The position numbers were made by a program, and so were the translations under genes. From NCBI GenBank assembly GCA_022606425.2, contig JAHDVF020000090.1:62001-126000 (forward strand): 64,000 nucleotides of DNA. The letters are read 5' to 3'. Source of the DNA: Lepidostoma basale (taxonomy: Eukaryota > Arthropoda > Insecta > Trichoptera > Lepidostomatidae). Positions 23,715 to 36,424 of this stretch are shown in pieces (the stretch's first letter is position 1; each line of letters starts with the position of its first letter). The notes beneath the pieces are model-generated. The model was not told the origin of the DNA, did no database searches, and was given only the letters and a program-made list of their open reading frames with translations.

Positions 23715-23870
23715 TATGACCTGCGACATCGGAGGTCCCAGGTTCGATTCCCGGAGTTGGCAGTGAAGTGTGATTGTCGCACTGCATTTGGTCTGGTGAA
23801 GAATTTACGTAACAATAAAATGGCGATAGATTTGCTAACTATCACATGTCATGAGAATCAATATGATAGC
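23715..23870 (+). mobile_element. tRNA-derived SINE (family S1), 5'-truncated
   Basis: Carries the pol III box B GGTTCGATTCC (23752-23762) within a tRNA-like context, then 'gaagaatttacgtaacaata' and 'cacatgtcatgagaatcaat', which match the SINE at 44610-44815. Box A is not clear. Confidence 0.6.
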
Positions 23871-23934
23871 TATACCCTTTACATGATATAAAGAGCGATT
23901 CAACAAAATAATAATAATGGTTTTTAATAACTAT

Positions 23935-24065
23935 TTGCATGTTCATTAATACGAATAGACTTGGATCTTCTGGCTTACAGATTTCAGCTCTAATGGTTAT
24001 TCCTCTTACGTATGTTGCAAACATTGTTAAAAATGTGATTTGGTGATTTTTATAATTATGCTGGG
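23935..24065 (+). repeat. Interspersed repeat family E
   Basis: 'ttggatcttctggcttacag' through 'aatgtgatttggtg'; the same unit occurs at 32190-32260, 43510-43650 (inverse) and 52500-52610. Short, non-coding, probably a SINE or its fragment. Confidence 0.6.
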
Positions 24066-24149
24066 GCTAGATGTGTGGCCCGGAGTGCTCCTCCCGAATG
24101 AGCGCAAGGGATGATTTAGGCTTTATGCTAAAGTCCTAAATGTGTTTTT

Positions 24150-24280
24150 TATGAATTATTTTATAATATGGGAATGACATGTTTCGCCTTGTTAAAGCAT
24201 TCATGAATGTCTTAGAAAGATGAAACATTTGATAATGCCTTAGCAAGGCGAAACATGTAATTTCCATAAAATATTTTATA
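24150..24280. repeat. Foldback family A copy
   Basis: 'gggaatgacatgtttcgcct' and the inverse 'aatgccttagcaaggcgaaa'. A family D LINE fragment begins immediately after it. Confidence 0.6.
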
Positions 24281-24281
24281 A

Positions 24282-24590
24282 CAATTATGAAAGGATCGCT
24301 GCGTTGGTTCGGACATATGGAATGCATGGATGGAGAAAGAATGGTTAAGAAAGTATAAGTTAATTATGTAAATGGGGTACGAAGTCGAGGCAGACCGAGG
24401 AAAACATGGCATGACCAAATTAATCAAATTTCAAAGGTTGGTCATGTTAGAAGTCGAAGGAATCGACGTGCGTGTTTGACTCGTTGTTTGAATGTGTAGG
24501 AATCTAGAGAGGTTTGCCAGGACAGAGTAGTGTGGCGGTCCATACTCTCTGCCTACCCCTGCGGGGAAACGGCGTGGTGGTTTGTTTGTT
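24282..24590 (+). mobile_element. LINE 3' fragment (family D)
   Basis: Plus strand: 'tgaaaggatcgctgcgttgg' (SLRWFGHME), a basic G-R-P-R-K-T-W-H-D-Q box, N-R-R-A-C-type segment and 'ctgcctacccctgcggggaa' near the stop, then 'gtggtttgtttg'. Several stops. Confidence 0.75.
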
Positions 24591-24690
24591 TTGTTCTAAC
24601 AAAACTCATATAAAACAGACGGTTTCATTCATATTAATTATTTAATGTAGAGTTTTACATCATTGTTCAAGAAACAATAAATATGTACGA
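24590..24690 (+). repeat. Foldback family A fragment (tail)
   Basis: 'cattcatattaattatttaa' followed by 'tttacatcattgttcaagaa'. Confidence 0.55.
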
Positions 24691-25609
24691 GTATTATTTG
24701 TATGTTGTTTCTTATATTATAATTATGTTTTTCTAAAATACACCGTAACGTGAAATGCTTTCTTATGAAATTTATTTTATTTTTAACTTAAGCAATTCAT
24801 TGATCGATAATCTGCCAACTATTACAACGGTGGTAGGGTAAACCATCGTGATAATTTTTCCAGATCTCATATTCATAGAACGCGTTTTTCATACATCGAT
24901 TTTGCGAACAACATGGGTGACTTGATTTCCTTGGTCTTCCTCGATTTGATGTTCCATTCGCGTCATCCTATTACTTTTTCCTATTATATTGTACATTTGT
25001 AAACCTTTTCAATTGTCCTTTTCGTGATGTTTGCGTGATTGGTTTGTGTTTTAGTTAAAATGTGTATTTTAAATTTTAATTCTGAGTTTTTTATTATTAT
25101 TGTACTATAAAAAAAGCTTTCAGTTTTGAATTTGGTTACGTCTGCGCGCATTAAAATTCCAGTTCACGGGATAGCTGTCTGGCGCGATCATTTGATAGGC
25201 TTGTCAATTAGCGGAGCAATTATCTTGATATTTAGGTACAGCGCCTCCCTACGCGCGGTGCTCACGCAGCATCCACCGGACCCGCAGAATAAATGCGCTA
25301 TTTCCGACTATGTTCGACATTGATCAACCGCCATACGTCACCGCCGATCTATTCTCGATAGTCTGGGACGAAGGCTGCCTTGCTCTATCATTATCTTTTA
25401 TGTTTCTTTATTATGTTTTCCGCGATCTCGGACAATGTTATTAGGCAGGAGACACAATACTATATGAACCGTGTAATTATGAATAAACACACTCTTTATT
25501 TAAAAAAAAACATACCTGTATAATAAATAAATAAAAATTTAGAGATTTGAAGGCAGAAAAAATACGTGGCGTTCATGTTAACTTTACCCACAGTGTGAAC
25601 ATTGTTGTA

Positions 25610-25790
25610 ATTAATTAATATGAATGAAAACGTTTGTCTTCTTTATTATATTTTAGATGGAATGTCATGTTTTCTAAGGCATTATCAAATGTAATAAAAC
25701 TCCTAGAACACAGACGTTTTCATTCATATCAATTATTTATTATGAAGTTTTACATCATTGTTCAAGAAAAAAGAAATTGTTGTAATTTAA
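25610..25790. repeat. Foldback family A fragment
   Basis: 'aatatgaatgaaaacgtttg', 'gcattatcaaatgtaataaa', 'agaacacagacgttttcatt' and the tail 'tttacatcattgttcaagaa'. Confidence 0.65.
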
Positions 25791-26084
25791 AAAAAAGATG
25801 TATTGTATACGAGTATATTACAAAAATTTTGAAAACGTCTTAAAAAACGGTGGATTCGTGGAACATAAATTAAATAGACAAATGTGTACCATCTAAAAAT
25901 AACATTTTGCATTAAATTATTTTTATTTTGTTATTTTATTTTATATCATTGTATTTTTTATTATCTGTTTTAGATTTATTTTGTGGATGTTGGAAGATCG
26001 AAGTGTGCGCAGGAGATGCCTATTGGTGGCGATGAGGTTCGCAACCCATCACACCGCGTCTCCCGCGGGGCGAAAAGAGAAGGA

Positions 26085-26180
26085 TGGAGTGCCGCATCAG
26101 TAAAAGTGTGACAGTCCATTCTTTCTGCCTACCCTTTCGGGGAGACAGCGTGATGGTTAGTTAGTTAGTTAGTCTTAAAT
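26085..26180 (+). mobile_element. LINE 3' terminus (family D), tail only
   Basis: 'tctgcctaccctttcgggga' and the tail 'gatggttagttagttagtta'. Confidence 0.65.
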
Positions 26181-26324
26181 TTTTTTTATTTATTTAAAAG
26201 TAGATTACAATCGCAATGTTATCAAATATGCATTTTTTTTAATATTTGTAAAATATATATAATATACACAATATATCTACGAACATTAAAAATTCATTCA
26301 CCTTCTTACTCATGAATAAATCAA

Positions 26325-26470
26325 TGATCAGGGATAAACAAACCGCCTGAAGATGGAGGTATCCTCCGAAACATGTCGTGTTTTTTTTAAATATTTTGTG
26401 GATAATAAACAAAGTTATTTTCAATTTCTTAAGTGTATTACTATGGAATTCCACGGTGTTAACGCCTTAG
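26325..26470 (+). repeat. Repeat family F with best hammerhead-like core
   Basis: 26347-26377 reads CTGAAGA-T-GGAGG-TAT-CCTCC-GAAAC-AT-GTC. Box 1 (CUGAAGA), a perfect 5-bp stem II with a 3-base loop, GAA, an A-C/G-U stem III and C at the cleavage position all fit a type I hammerhead. Flanking AAACCGC and GTGTTTT can form stem I with one mismatch. The extra U after box 1 is unusual. Function untested. Confidence 0.45.
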
Positions 26471-27364
26471 CTTTCAATAAGCTTATTATGATACCCTAAT
26501 GAAACGAAATATGTCAAACTAAGTTACGATTTATAAACCTCATTGAAAAAACGAATTCCAAAATACACATATCGTTTCTTCAAATCTGTATACTGAACAA
26601 CTACCCGTTTCTGCTTTATTTTTCTTCTGTAATATCTCACGAATCCATTTTAAATTCATACAGCGCCTCAATGCACACGACATCAGGTGTAATGTGTAAG
26701 CCAGACCTGCGGTGATGAATATCTTTTGCAGATTGAAGAATTGACTATCCGAAGCTCAAATCAATGAGCTTGCGTAGATAAGGGGCATGTCTATGCAAAG
26801 CTTATAAACGAATAGATACAGCTTATGATCACACTAATAGTAAGTTTTTTTTTATATAATGTCAACACCTAATATTACGTTAAAATTTTAATTCGCTAAT
26901 ATCTTGGATTCCGTTCAATGAAATTTCTCCATTTTTTATTTATAACTCAGATCATCAATGGGTGTGTACTATGGCCTAATTTTTGAATTCCTGACCGCTC
27001 TCATTAACAGAAGGATCAAGTTTTTTTTTCAGATAACATTCTTAGTCTCAGAGAAAATCTTACAATACATTTCGACTAGTTGCAAGTCGTGAAATATTCA
27101 CAGAAGTAAAGATTTTCTACCCTTAAAAAACTTGTTTCACTGTAGAATCGTAATCAGTAATAAGTTTTAACTATCACTGTTTTTTCGCACACGTTAAAAT
27201 TTTCACAATTAACAACACTGAATTGTTCCCTTTTTGTTTTCTACGCTACTGTCATACAACAATAATCAGAACAAAATATAAAAAAATCTAGAAACGTTCT
27301 CGAGCATACGAATAGTTTGCATCTCTCTTGTATTCAGTGTGGGTTTTTGCCTATTTATAATTAT

Positions 27365-27460
27365 TATGATTGGAGTTGCCGAGGATCGAGCGGAGTGGAA
27401 GAGGAGATGCTTCGCCTTGCTGCAGACCAATCGCTAGATTGAGACCGGAGAGAGGTAGGT
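27365..27460 (+). mobile_element. LINE 3' end related to 304-1070
   Basis: Encodes GVAEDRAEWKRRCFALLQTN then stop, followed by 'ctagattgagaccggagaga'; it matches the 3' end at 1015-1039. Confidence 0.6.
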
Positions 27461-27924
27461 ATTATGATTACATTGAAACATATGGATCTTTCGAATACAC
27501 ACATTGATAATTTGAACATGAACTTATCTTTAAAACGAGTAGTCTAATTAGTTTAGAACTCCGTAATATCCTAATTGAACACGTTACCTGTTAAAGCTGT
27601 GTACAAATCTAAAAATTGGAACAAGTCTCCGCGTGTTGTGTACCATATATTTACCATACTTGTCTAACAATAATCGGGTCGCAAGGTCGCGCCCGCGGGG
27701 ATTCACTCATATCTCATGTTTACCTTAAACTTTACACGAATGTGTACATTTCTTAAATGCATAATTCACCTCCTCTACGTATTTGCTATTGAATGTCGTT
27801 CCAATGATGACGCCATTAAAAATATACGAAAAATATCTTCTATACTTCTGGATAACATTGTACCACTATTCTTTTTTTTAGGCACCATCTTATAATATTG
27901 AAGATATATAATATACAGATGACA

Positions 27925-28075
27925 AATACTCTTGTCGTTAGAGAGTATCTTGTCTTCCTGAAGGTAAACCATCTCTCATGCGTTCCTGGTATTATATATT
28001 ATATTTTACCTGTTCTCAATAGATGCCTTAAACTTTAATATTATTTGTTATGTTTTTTCAGATAATAAACTGATT
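27925..28075 (+). mobile_element. LINE 3' fragment (family G)
   Basis: 'gagagtatcttgtcttcctg', 'ctctcatgcgttcctggtat' and 'acctgttctcaatagatgcc' are the inverse of the block at 1545-1757. Confidence 0.6.
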
Positions 28076-28106
28076 TTATTTTAATATTCTAAAGGGTTTG
28101 ATTATA

Positions 28107-28539
28107 CAGGGTGTCCCAGAAGTCGACGTCAAACCGGAAACGGATGATAGGACATATTATGCCAGTTATGAGAAAATTAAAAAAAAATCCGTGTTTTGTA
28201 ATTTTTATAATAGGCATTTAAAATAAATTCGAGAAAATCAACACCCTGTGGTAGTCTTACTAGTAAACTCCTGTAACTACATCTCTTTGCTTTTTTTAAA
28301 TTTTATTTTTATTATATAATCCTGAATAATGCTTCTGTAAATTGTTGCCTAAAACCTAAAGCTAACTGCTCCAGCTTGGAAGAAAATGTTACTTTTTGCC
28401 CAACCAAGTATTCAAAATTAATACTACGCCCAATTTTTTATATTTAAAAAATACAGAACTTCCCTTTTTTTAATTTTTTACATAATTAGCATGACTTTTT
28501 GACCGTTTCCGCCTTGACGTCGACTTCTGGGACACCCTG
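28107..28539. mobile_element. TIR element (MITE), 433 bp
   Basis: Terminal inverted repeats of 37 bp with two mismatches (28107-28143 and 28503-28539), starting CAGGGTGTCCCAGAAGTCGA. TATA occurs on both flanks (28103-28106 and 28540-28543), a candidate target duplication. The interior is AT-rich with no transposase. The CAGGGTGTCCCA end is widespread in insect repeats; superfamily not assigned. Confidence 0.8.
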
Positions 28540-28549
28540 TATATCTAAC

Positions 28550-30400
28550 CCCTTTAGTGCGGCATTTTCAGTCCAAAATGTATGGTTTTGAACTGCGGTA
28601 GACTACAATTGCAGCTCACATTTAAATTTATCTTATAAACCTTTGTAAGTAATATTATCATGAACTGGAACTATCTGTCTGAGCTGTAAATATAGAGTCC
28701 ATTTTTTTTTACAGCAAATGAAGCCAGTCGTAAAATAAGGTTTAAAAACGAAATATCTATCCATTGTATCAACTGTTATCTATTCGTATAATAGAATCAA
28801 ATAAACAAAAAATAATCACGGATTTACCCAATGAAATAAATATCTTGGATAAATGTCATATTTTAATTAAACACGTATTAATTAAATTTTGCGTATCAGA
28901 ACCGAAGTTGTATATTTATACTATCGCACGTGAAGACGTTTTTGTTTATAACTTTTTTTATTGTTTCTCAGAACCAGCTTGTAACAATCAAGTTGCAGTC
29001 CTGACGGAGTAAAGAGATGCCTTTTTCTCTGGTAATAAAAGGAAAAGCCACCTTTGGTAACGAGCTATGTACATATGGTACGTTCTTTGTTTATAAAATT
29101 AAGTATATAACTCTCCGAGACCGGCAATTCAAGATGTACTCTGGGTACCTATACGAATCAATCAAACAAACAAAAATATTCAACCAAGATAGAAAAGCAA
29201 AATTGCTGTCTCATACCATTGCGTAAAACTAATTTGAGAAAAATTTAATAAAATAGTTGCATAATGGAAACGAGTGGAGATTGTTGTGGACCAATCCGCA
29301 GGATTGTAACCATGAAGAAGAACAATGAAAATATTATTGTACATAATTATATAATTGATTTTCCAATTTTAACGTATGTACAAATTGCAGAGATGACGAC
29401 AACGTCATGTAAAATTTATGTATAATAATATTCACTAACATATTGTATGTTGGTTTGGTTTGTTGGTTTATAATATAATTTTATAAGTAAGTAATGTCAG
29501 ATGCCGGAAAATTAGGCACTTGTGCGTGGTGTATAAATATGCACATTACTAAGGAATAATATTAGAATAAAAAAGTTTGGAGGTCAATTTTCTCTCATTA
29601 TCAAATGAGAACATAATTTTACAAAATTAATTAAAGCGCTAATGCAAACTTTAAAAAAAAATTACGGTTCATCACATAGGAAAATGTTTGTTTTAATTTT
29701 AATTAACGTCTTTCTGCTTCGTATTGTATAATATTTTTTAAAAACAAAGGATTGATATGGTTAACGGATAACAATACTATTTTGCTAAACTTGCGATCTA
29801 AATAGCAGTTTTCATCCAGACTAAACCTTTTGAAAGTAATGTATTACATCACATGTGAACCAATTCTCAGCATTGAGTATTAATTATATATTATTTTATT
29901 TACATAATATTTAATTCTCTTTAATTCTGCTCTTATGTAACTATAAAGATTAACTGAATTGGCGTTTCAAAAAGATGGCAAACATTTATGTCGACCTCAC
30001 AAATCATCGAAATTGCTCTGTTTCTAAGAAATTCAATTAAAAATAGACATTACATGATTATCTTTCAAGCATTTCCACCAGACGTGAAGTAATGCAACGC
30101 TTTTAACCTTGTCTCTAAAATAAATAACGAAAGTAATTGAGTTTTCTAAATTTATCAACGGACCTTCTAATACTCGTACTATACTTGTCGAGCCAATGAT
30201 TTCAATTTTATCTGTTTTCTTGATATCCTACATGAATATCAACACAATTTACCCAAAACAATGCCCTTCTTGAAGCAATAATTGAAATAATTTACTATGA
30301 TTTAATTGCAATCTAATGATATATTTTTATTTTTTTATGAATTAAAACACAAAAATTTCGTATGAAGCACTTAATTTGTGGTGTGACATTATTAAATATA
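28550..30400. other. AT-rich region, no host gene seen
   Basis: Short frames only. 29245-29325 contains a decayed LINE tail ('gaccaatccgcaggattgta', then GAAGAAGAA). Confidence 0.4.
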
Positions 30401-30407
30401 ACAATAA

Positions 30408-30482
30408 TACTAACTAACTAACTAACTAACCATCACGCCGTCTCCCCGAAAGGGTAGGCAGAAAGAATGGACTGTCACACAA
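30408..30482 (-). mobile_element. LINE 3' terminus (family D), 5'-truncated
   Basis: Inverse of the GTTA tail, 'actaactaactaactaacca', then 'tcacgccgtctccccgaaag' and 'cagaaagaatggactgtcac'. About 75 bp only. Confidence 0.7.
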
Positions 30483-30801
30483 AATAAAAATAATTTAATA
30501 CAAAATGTTATTTTTAGATGGTGCACATTTGTCTATTTAATTTATGTTCCACGAATCCACCGTTTTTTTAATTTAGCACATGATGTAATAACACATAATG
30601 TTTTTCCGATGTTGCACATGTTGACATGGACGATCCGGACTTTTGTGTTTATTTAATTTATGTTACACGTATCCACCGTTTTTTTTAAATTAGCTGTTAT
30701 ATGATTTAATTAATGTTCCATTATTATCGGTTAAAGTGTAACAATAATACATTTGTAATATTTGTGTTTACGTAACTTAGGTGTTTATAACAAATAAAGT
30801 G

Positions 30802-31039
30802 TTAACTGTTTAAATAAAAAAAACTTTGTTATAAACATCACAATTGATTATATTTTGTCGCGACAGCTGTTTCGCCAACCGATGTTAGCATCGTCAGGTC
30901 TAACAATCGACTAAAAAAACTTTTTTTAGTTGATTGTAAGACCTGACGATACTAACATCGGTTAGCGAAACAGCTGTCGCGACAAAATATAATCAATTGT
31001 GATATTTATAACAAAGTTTTTTTTGTTTAAACAGTTAAT
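30802..31039. repeat. Long near-perfect hairpin (foldback family C)
   Basis: Arms of about 119 bp meet at 30920 with essentially no spacer. Each arm contains CTGACGATGCTAACATCGGT (or a one-base variant) followed by GAAACAGCTGTC, a hammerhead-like core. A 13-bp direct repeat TAACAAATAAAGT lies outside (30788-30800 and 31084-31096), possibly a target duplication. No coding capacity. Confidence 0.8.
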
Positions 31040-31149
31040 AATATTGAAATATCAAACGGTTTCCGCCAAAACATTGGATTATCTAACAAATAAAGTAGTT
31101 TAGATACATCAATATTACACGTGTATTATTATTATATTTAATCAAAACA

Positions 31150-31290
31150 CAATCTTTTCCACTGTACAGTATATTTTTCTCGACATGTACTGAAGGTTTT
31201 TCACCTTAATTGTGAGAACGATATAAACAGGAAAAAACAGTGTTTTAATTCATAAAAAAAATCGGCATTATGGAATTAAACAGTGTTAAG
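31150..31290 (+). repeat. Foldback family B fragment
   Basis: 'atttttctcgacatgtactg', 'gagaacgatataaac' and 'acagtgttttaattc', as in the outer arms at 9535-9912. Confidence 0.5.
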
Positions 31291-31299
31291 TCATTAAGT

Positions 31300-32110
31300 T
31301 TATCAAAAGATATATTTTTCGATAAAATAAAGGATCACATACTATGTTGAAGTACAATATACGTGAATTCGGATCTTAAATTTGTCACAACCTGTAATTG
31401 TACTGTCGATATTAGGCGAATTGAAATCAAAATTAAATATTTTGAAATTGGAAATAGTTGACAAACGTTTATGACGCAATGTAAGCATTTTAAAAATAGA
31501 ATGATTTTTTGGTGGTCTCAATTGCTATTTTTTCGCCCTCTTACAATATACACTTGATAGTTGATTAGTTTCCTTGTAATTCAAATACTTGCCTACGACT
31601 GAGAGAGTTGCGAGGTGTGCCAACATTATAATAATGCGATGTACAATGAGCGGTCCGACATTTTGAAAGCTTATCGGGAGTGCGGATACAGGCACGCTAT
31701 ATTGTATAGCATATTATATTTTGTTGGTACGTCAATCGCGTGCAAACTTTCTATGTTGCTGCTTTGATGTGATTTTTTCTACGTCTGGCGTCTGCCTCCC
31801 ATTGTAAACTATGCCAACCGCAGAGCCGCTATGTGCAGGGGTCACCAAACTTGTATCATCTCTGTAACCTCCACGCGGTAATCCCGCCATTTATCTCCTC
31901 TATTATAATATTAACCCTTTGCAATATTTAATTATTATCATTTGCGCATTACCAACTGAACTATTCTTCCGGGAGATTGCCACTAGTATCATTTAACAAT
32001 TATTATTTTTCTTCTTTTCCTTTGGTCATTTGGTCTGTTCATGTAGTCTGTTCATGTAGTCAGACTGGCCTCTCTCGGAAAGTTGAGTGAATCTTATCTC
32101 CCCATGGTCT
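31300..32110. other. No gene recognised
   Basis: AT-rich, with a moderately GC-rich patch around 31770-31880. A 'tctgttcatgtag' direct repeat occurs at 32033-32062. Confidence 0.3.
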
Positions 32111-32114
32111 CAAG

Positions 32115-32275
32115 CAGTGGCGATACTCCCATAGAAGCCCAGAAGCCCGGCTTGCGTAAGAAATTTTGAATCAAAACCTCTTCTGGCTTACAAAGGTTCA
32201 GCTCTTGTGGCTATTCGTCTTACGTCTGATGGGAACATGGTTTTTTGTTTATACGGGGGTACGATTACTTAGATT
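32115..32275 (+). repeat. Repeat family E copy
   Basis: 'tctggcttacaaaggttcag', 'ctattcgtcttacgtctgat' and 'gggaacatgg' match 52505-52570. Confidence 0.5.
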
Positions 32276-32675
32276 TGGGCTTCAATGGGAGTACCACCAC
32301 TGGCTCTCAAATTACATTAAGTGTACATAGTTGTTCTTATACTCGTATAATAAACATTTTCGAACATCTTTTTACACTCCCCATAGTCATACCCTAAATG
32401 TTCCGGTTGAGGTTTTCCGTGGTTTCCTTATCTGTAAGGCTAATGTCGGAATATATGTAGATAGCCCATGGACCCCAGAGCTTGACTAAGTCAGCTCTGT
32501 AGACTTAACATTAAATACAAAATATAGAAAGAAAATTTTATAATAATTAATAATATCCTTGAGATAATCACCAGCTACATATTATTGAAACCAATAAAGA
32601 AAAAAACTATCAAATTTACAAAAAAAAATGTAAAGAAGGAGTCTCAATAAATATTTATATTAGAATAGTATAGTT

Positions 32676-32940
32676 AACTACTAACTAGCTAACTAAGCAT
32701 CACGCGGTCTCCCCGAAGAGGTAGGCAGAATTAATGGATACTTCTCGATTCCTCAACATTCACATGTCGTGTCATGCACGCACGTCGATTTCTGCGACTC
32801 CTCGCGTGCCCTACATTTAATATTTGATTGATTTGATCATGCCACAGGGACACCGAGGATCGTGTCAGGAAAGAACAGTGTGGCGGTCCATTATTTTTGC
32901 GTGCCCTTTCGAGGAGATGGCGTGATGATTAGCTAGTTAC
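32676..32940. mobile_element. Two family D LINE 3' ends in inverted orientation
   Basis: Left half is minus orientation ('taactaagcatcacgcggtc', 'gcacgcacgtcgatttctgc'); right half is plus orientation ('gtgtcaggaaagaacagtgt', 'gatggcgtgatgattagcta'). The junction is at about 32850. The whole forms a foldback with LINE tails outward. Confidence 0.6.
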
Positions 32941-33680
32941 ATTTACATAGGAATATACCATTTATGTGCTTACTTTTCGTGATCATAGATTATACGTTTA
33001 ATGCATTGTTGTTTATACCTTAATTCAACAACTTTTTTTAGTACTGAAATAAATTTTAGTTTTGTTATTTGCTCGAATAAAGATGCAGCAGTGTCAAACC
33101 CGGTATGTGAAAATCAATTGTCGTTGAATCATGTCATTTTTAATTGCATGTGACATTTGCAATAAAAGGCTGTCGATCTATGAGACCATAAGCTAACCGC
33201 TAACAAGTATCAACCAAAATAATATAACAACATACTAATCCGAGCCGAAGGTATGGTTATATGGAGGCCGCCAGCCCCGACAAAACTAAACGGCCAACGT
33301 TTTCTTTCGCAATGATTGTTATTATCGGCTGCCGGAGCCCATTTCAACGTTGTTTCGTCTGAACCTCACCTGTTGAAGCACAAAGGTCCGCCAATGTTCG
33401 TACATCACTACTGCAAAGTGTTCTTAGCTCGTGTATGATAGTACTTACCATGTACGTATCCATTGGAGGGGCAAGGAAGATGCCTCGAAGTGTGGTGTTA
33501 CTATAACTATAACACTCGACACCTCTCGAAACGACACATAGTCGCCTAAACCTTCCATTAAAATGACAAGAGAAGAGGACAGATATGATCATGTTTTGAG
33601 CCTAACCCTATAAAACTAGCTTGGCAATATCACGACGAAGGAGATATATGTATCTCCACTGTTCTACTTAATACTTACTT
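32941..33680. other. No gene recognised
   Basis: Contains 'atatggaggccgccagcccc' (33260-33279), similar to the outer end of the MITE at 17890. Otherwise nothing identified. Confidence 0.3.
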
Positions 33681-33990
33681 CCTATGGCCATACAACTCCT
33701 GAAGAGTTTTAGCCTCCTAGATAATATTCTTTCAAACTCCTCAATCCTGTGCTTTCTACTTCCCAGCAGTCCGATTCGCCCAGAGCAGCCAGAACATCTC
33801 CACTGGTCACACGTGACTAATAATTTACATCTTTCTTCACAGTTCCTTCATCTGGCAGTCTTACGTCTCGTCCTCCACTGAGCTCGATCTTCTGCGATCC
33901 TCTTCAACTCAACACGTGTGACATAGTGCATACCCTTAAACACCTTTTTCAGATACGCTCGTCGGGGGCGCCCTCTATAATTTGTCCCAA
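33680..33990 (-). mobile_element. LINE C-terminal fragment (family K), decayed
   Basis: Plus strand 'caactcctgaagagttttag' and 'ctcctagataatatt' parallel 16876-16905 of the family K copy; frames are broken. Confidence 0.55.
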
Positions 33991-34585
33991 ATCTATAACA
34001 TAAAAAATGTATTATTTGAAAATATCAGATTCTAAAACCGATTCAAAAAATATTATTAAGAAGTTCCTTATAAACAAATATAACCAGTTTTTCAAGATTG
34101 TATTATTTATGTTTTTATGTTTTGTTGGCATTTGGTTTCTGCGACTTTCGATATTTCGCAAATAAATAGAAATTGCTTTAAATAAATATTTTATTTTTAG
34201 AGAATATTTGATATTATCCCCTATATCGCCTGACATAATAGCTAAGTCTTATTGTGTTATCATTTCGGAAGAAATCGAATAATTTTTTTTTAATTTTACC
34301 ACAAGAACATAAATCCGCCGGTGGTGTAGAAGATATTATACAATAGAATGCTTGGTTTCTATTCAGGGGTTTGTAGATTCACTTCACTCGATTAGAAACC
34401 TTGGATTGCCATCGATTGCTATTAGGATAAGCTTTCGTTTCATATTTTGTTTTTAATATCGCCATTGATAATTAGTTTTTGGTCTATCAAAGCATAATCC
34501 TTTAAAATTCCACAATACATATTTCCGTGAATTAAAACGCTGTTTTTTTTTTTTTTACTTATAATAGTTTATTTGTTCCACTTAA

Positions 34586-34795
34586 TTAACTAAAGAACTA
34601 ACTATCACGCCGTCTCCCTGAAGGGGTAGACAGAAAGAATTGACTGCTATACCGTTCTTTCCACGTATCCTCAACACACATACACCGAGTCCTGCACGCA
34701 CGTCGATTTCTCCTACACCTCGCCTGGGCGACATTAATATTTGATTTATTTGATTGTGTCACGTTTTCCTCTGTCTTCCTCTATTTCTATTTATT
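34586..34795 (-). mobile_element. LINE 3' fragment (family D)
   Basis: 'taactatcacgccgtctccc', 'gcacgcacgtcgatttctcc', then 'ttttcctctgtcttcctcta'. Confidence 0.65.
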
Positions 34796-34799
34796 TGAG

Positions 34800-36420
34800 T
34801 TTTTGTCCCATTTTATTTATTTATATTGATCTCACGATGAATACAGTAAACTACATTTGAAACTGTCTAAATTTACTTATGAAAGTGAAGAACACAGCTT
34901 GTTTTGATTTATAAAATTAGTATTTTATCTTCCCACGATAATATTTTCTCATCGCTTCCCCTTTATAAATAATAATCTTGTAATAATTGAACACAAATGT
35001 AATATTAATATTATATGATGATGGGTTTTACATTTATTTCACGAATAGACCATCTACAGTTCTTTTCATTAAGAAATTCTCAAAGATACAACTTATATTG
35101 TAGAAAGAACGGGCGAAGTCTTCCTTCAAGCGAGTACAGTATGGTCTAGATGGGCTTGTATACAATCATATGATCCTACTAACATGATTTCCACAGCTCC
35201 TAACTGTTAGCTCAATATGGGCTAGCGGACTCAGCTAACGCATGAGGTGAATCAATCCAACGGAACCTCTAAATTAACTATTTAAAACGATCACCAGCAT
35301 TTAATATTTCAACTTTTGCGCAGTTCAGTTCAAGTTCTCGATCAAACGGAACAAATCAAACCGTAAACATATTTGAAGAACGAGAAACTAATAAGTATTT
35401 TCTTATTCTTAATATAATATAAGATAATTAATAGGGAATGGAACCATCGGACGCCCAGGCTAGAGGTATGTCGGTGCAAAAAAGGAGTCTCATTCCTATT
35501 AACGTTTTTAAGGCAATAAGCGAGACAAAATAGCTAGCAAAGTCACACTATTTTACCTTCATTACATTAGTCAAGTCCGAAACAGTCTTCTGCTTCTTCC
35601 TGTGGTGTCATGTCAGGTCCCCCCGACGATGACTCACTTGAGAGTATGCATTTCTGTCTCTGACAAATCGAAACAGCTCCTCAACGCTTTTGAAGCCAGG
35701 ATATTCGCCTCCTGCCGATTTTAAGTCTCGTCGACCCTTCATAATCAAATGCAACAATTAATATTTTTATCCCCTAATCACATGGTCTAAATATGACACT
35801 TTACGGGTTTTAATATTGGTCAACAATTCACTATCCGCTCTGGCTTCCGGAGAACATTTATGTTACCGACCATATCAGTCCAAGGAATGTACAACATTTT
35901 GAATGCAACACGCTGCGTATTTCCGAAACTTCAAATTCGAGCTCTCAAATGCTTTGTTGATGTACAATACGTTGGACAAGTATATACCTCATCGGGTAGT
36001 TCCTTGAAATGAATCCATTCCTAATCATACTCGTTTATCATGTCAAATTTGATTATTCGCTTGAATGATCGAAATTGAACTAGTTTATGTATTTTCTGCG
36101 ATGATAATAGTTATGAACACATGATGAAACATGTTTCGATACAATAACTAGTTTTATTTATTATCTCTATGGTTCTTGATTTATTAGATTTGTATGTTTC
36201 AGTATAAAATTGCGCAATCTTGTTTTGATACGCTTCGACACTTTAAAGTGTATCTTCTGTTTTTTACGATGATTACATGTTTACAGTCTTTCAATCTGGA
36301 AAAGCGTAATCATCATAAATACAGAAACCGGGGTAGGTCTGCAAGATTTGACTTCATCGGTCCGTGTTCAATGCGGCAAGCCGCACCCAATAATCTAACC
36401 AGAGGAATTTAAGCCTTCAC
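34800..36420. other. No host gene recognised
   Basis: Mixed AT-rich sequence. 35590-35730 has a GC-richer stretch that may be a decayed TE coding fragment on the minus strand, but no motif is secure. Confidence 0.3.
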
Positions 36421-36424
36421 ATCA

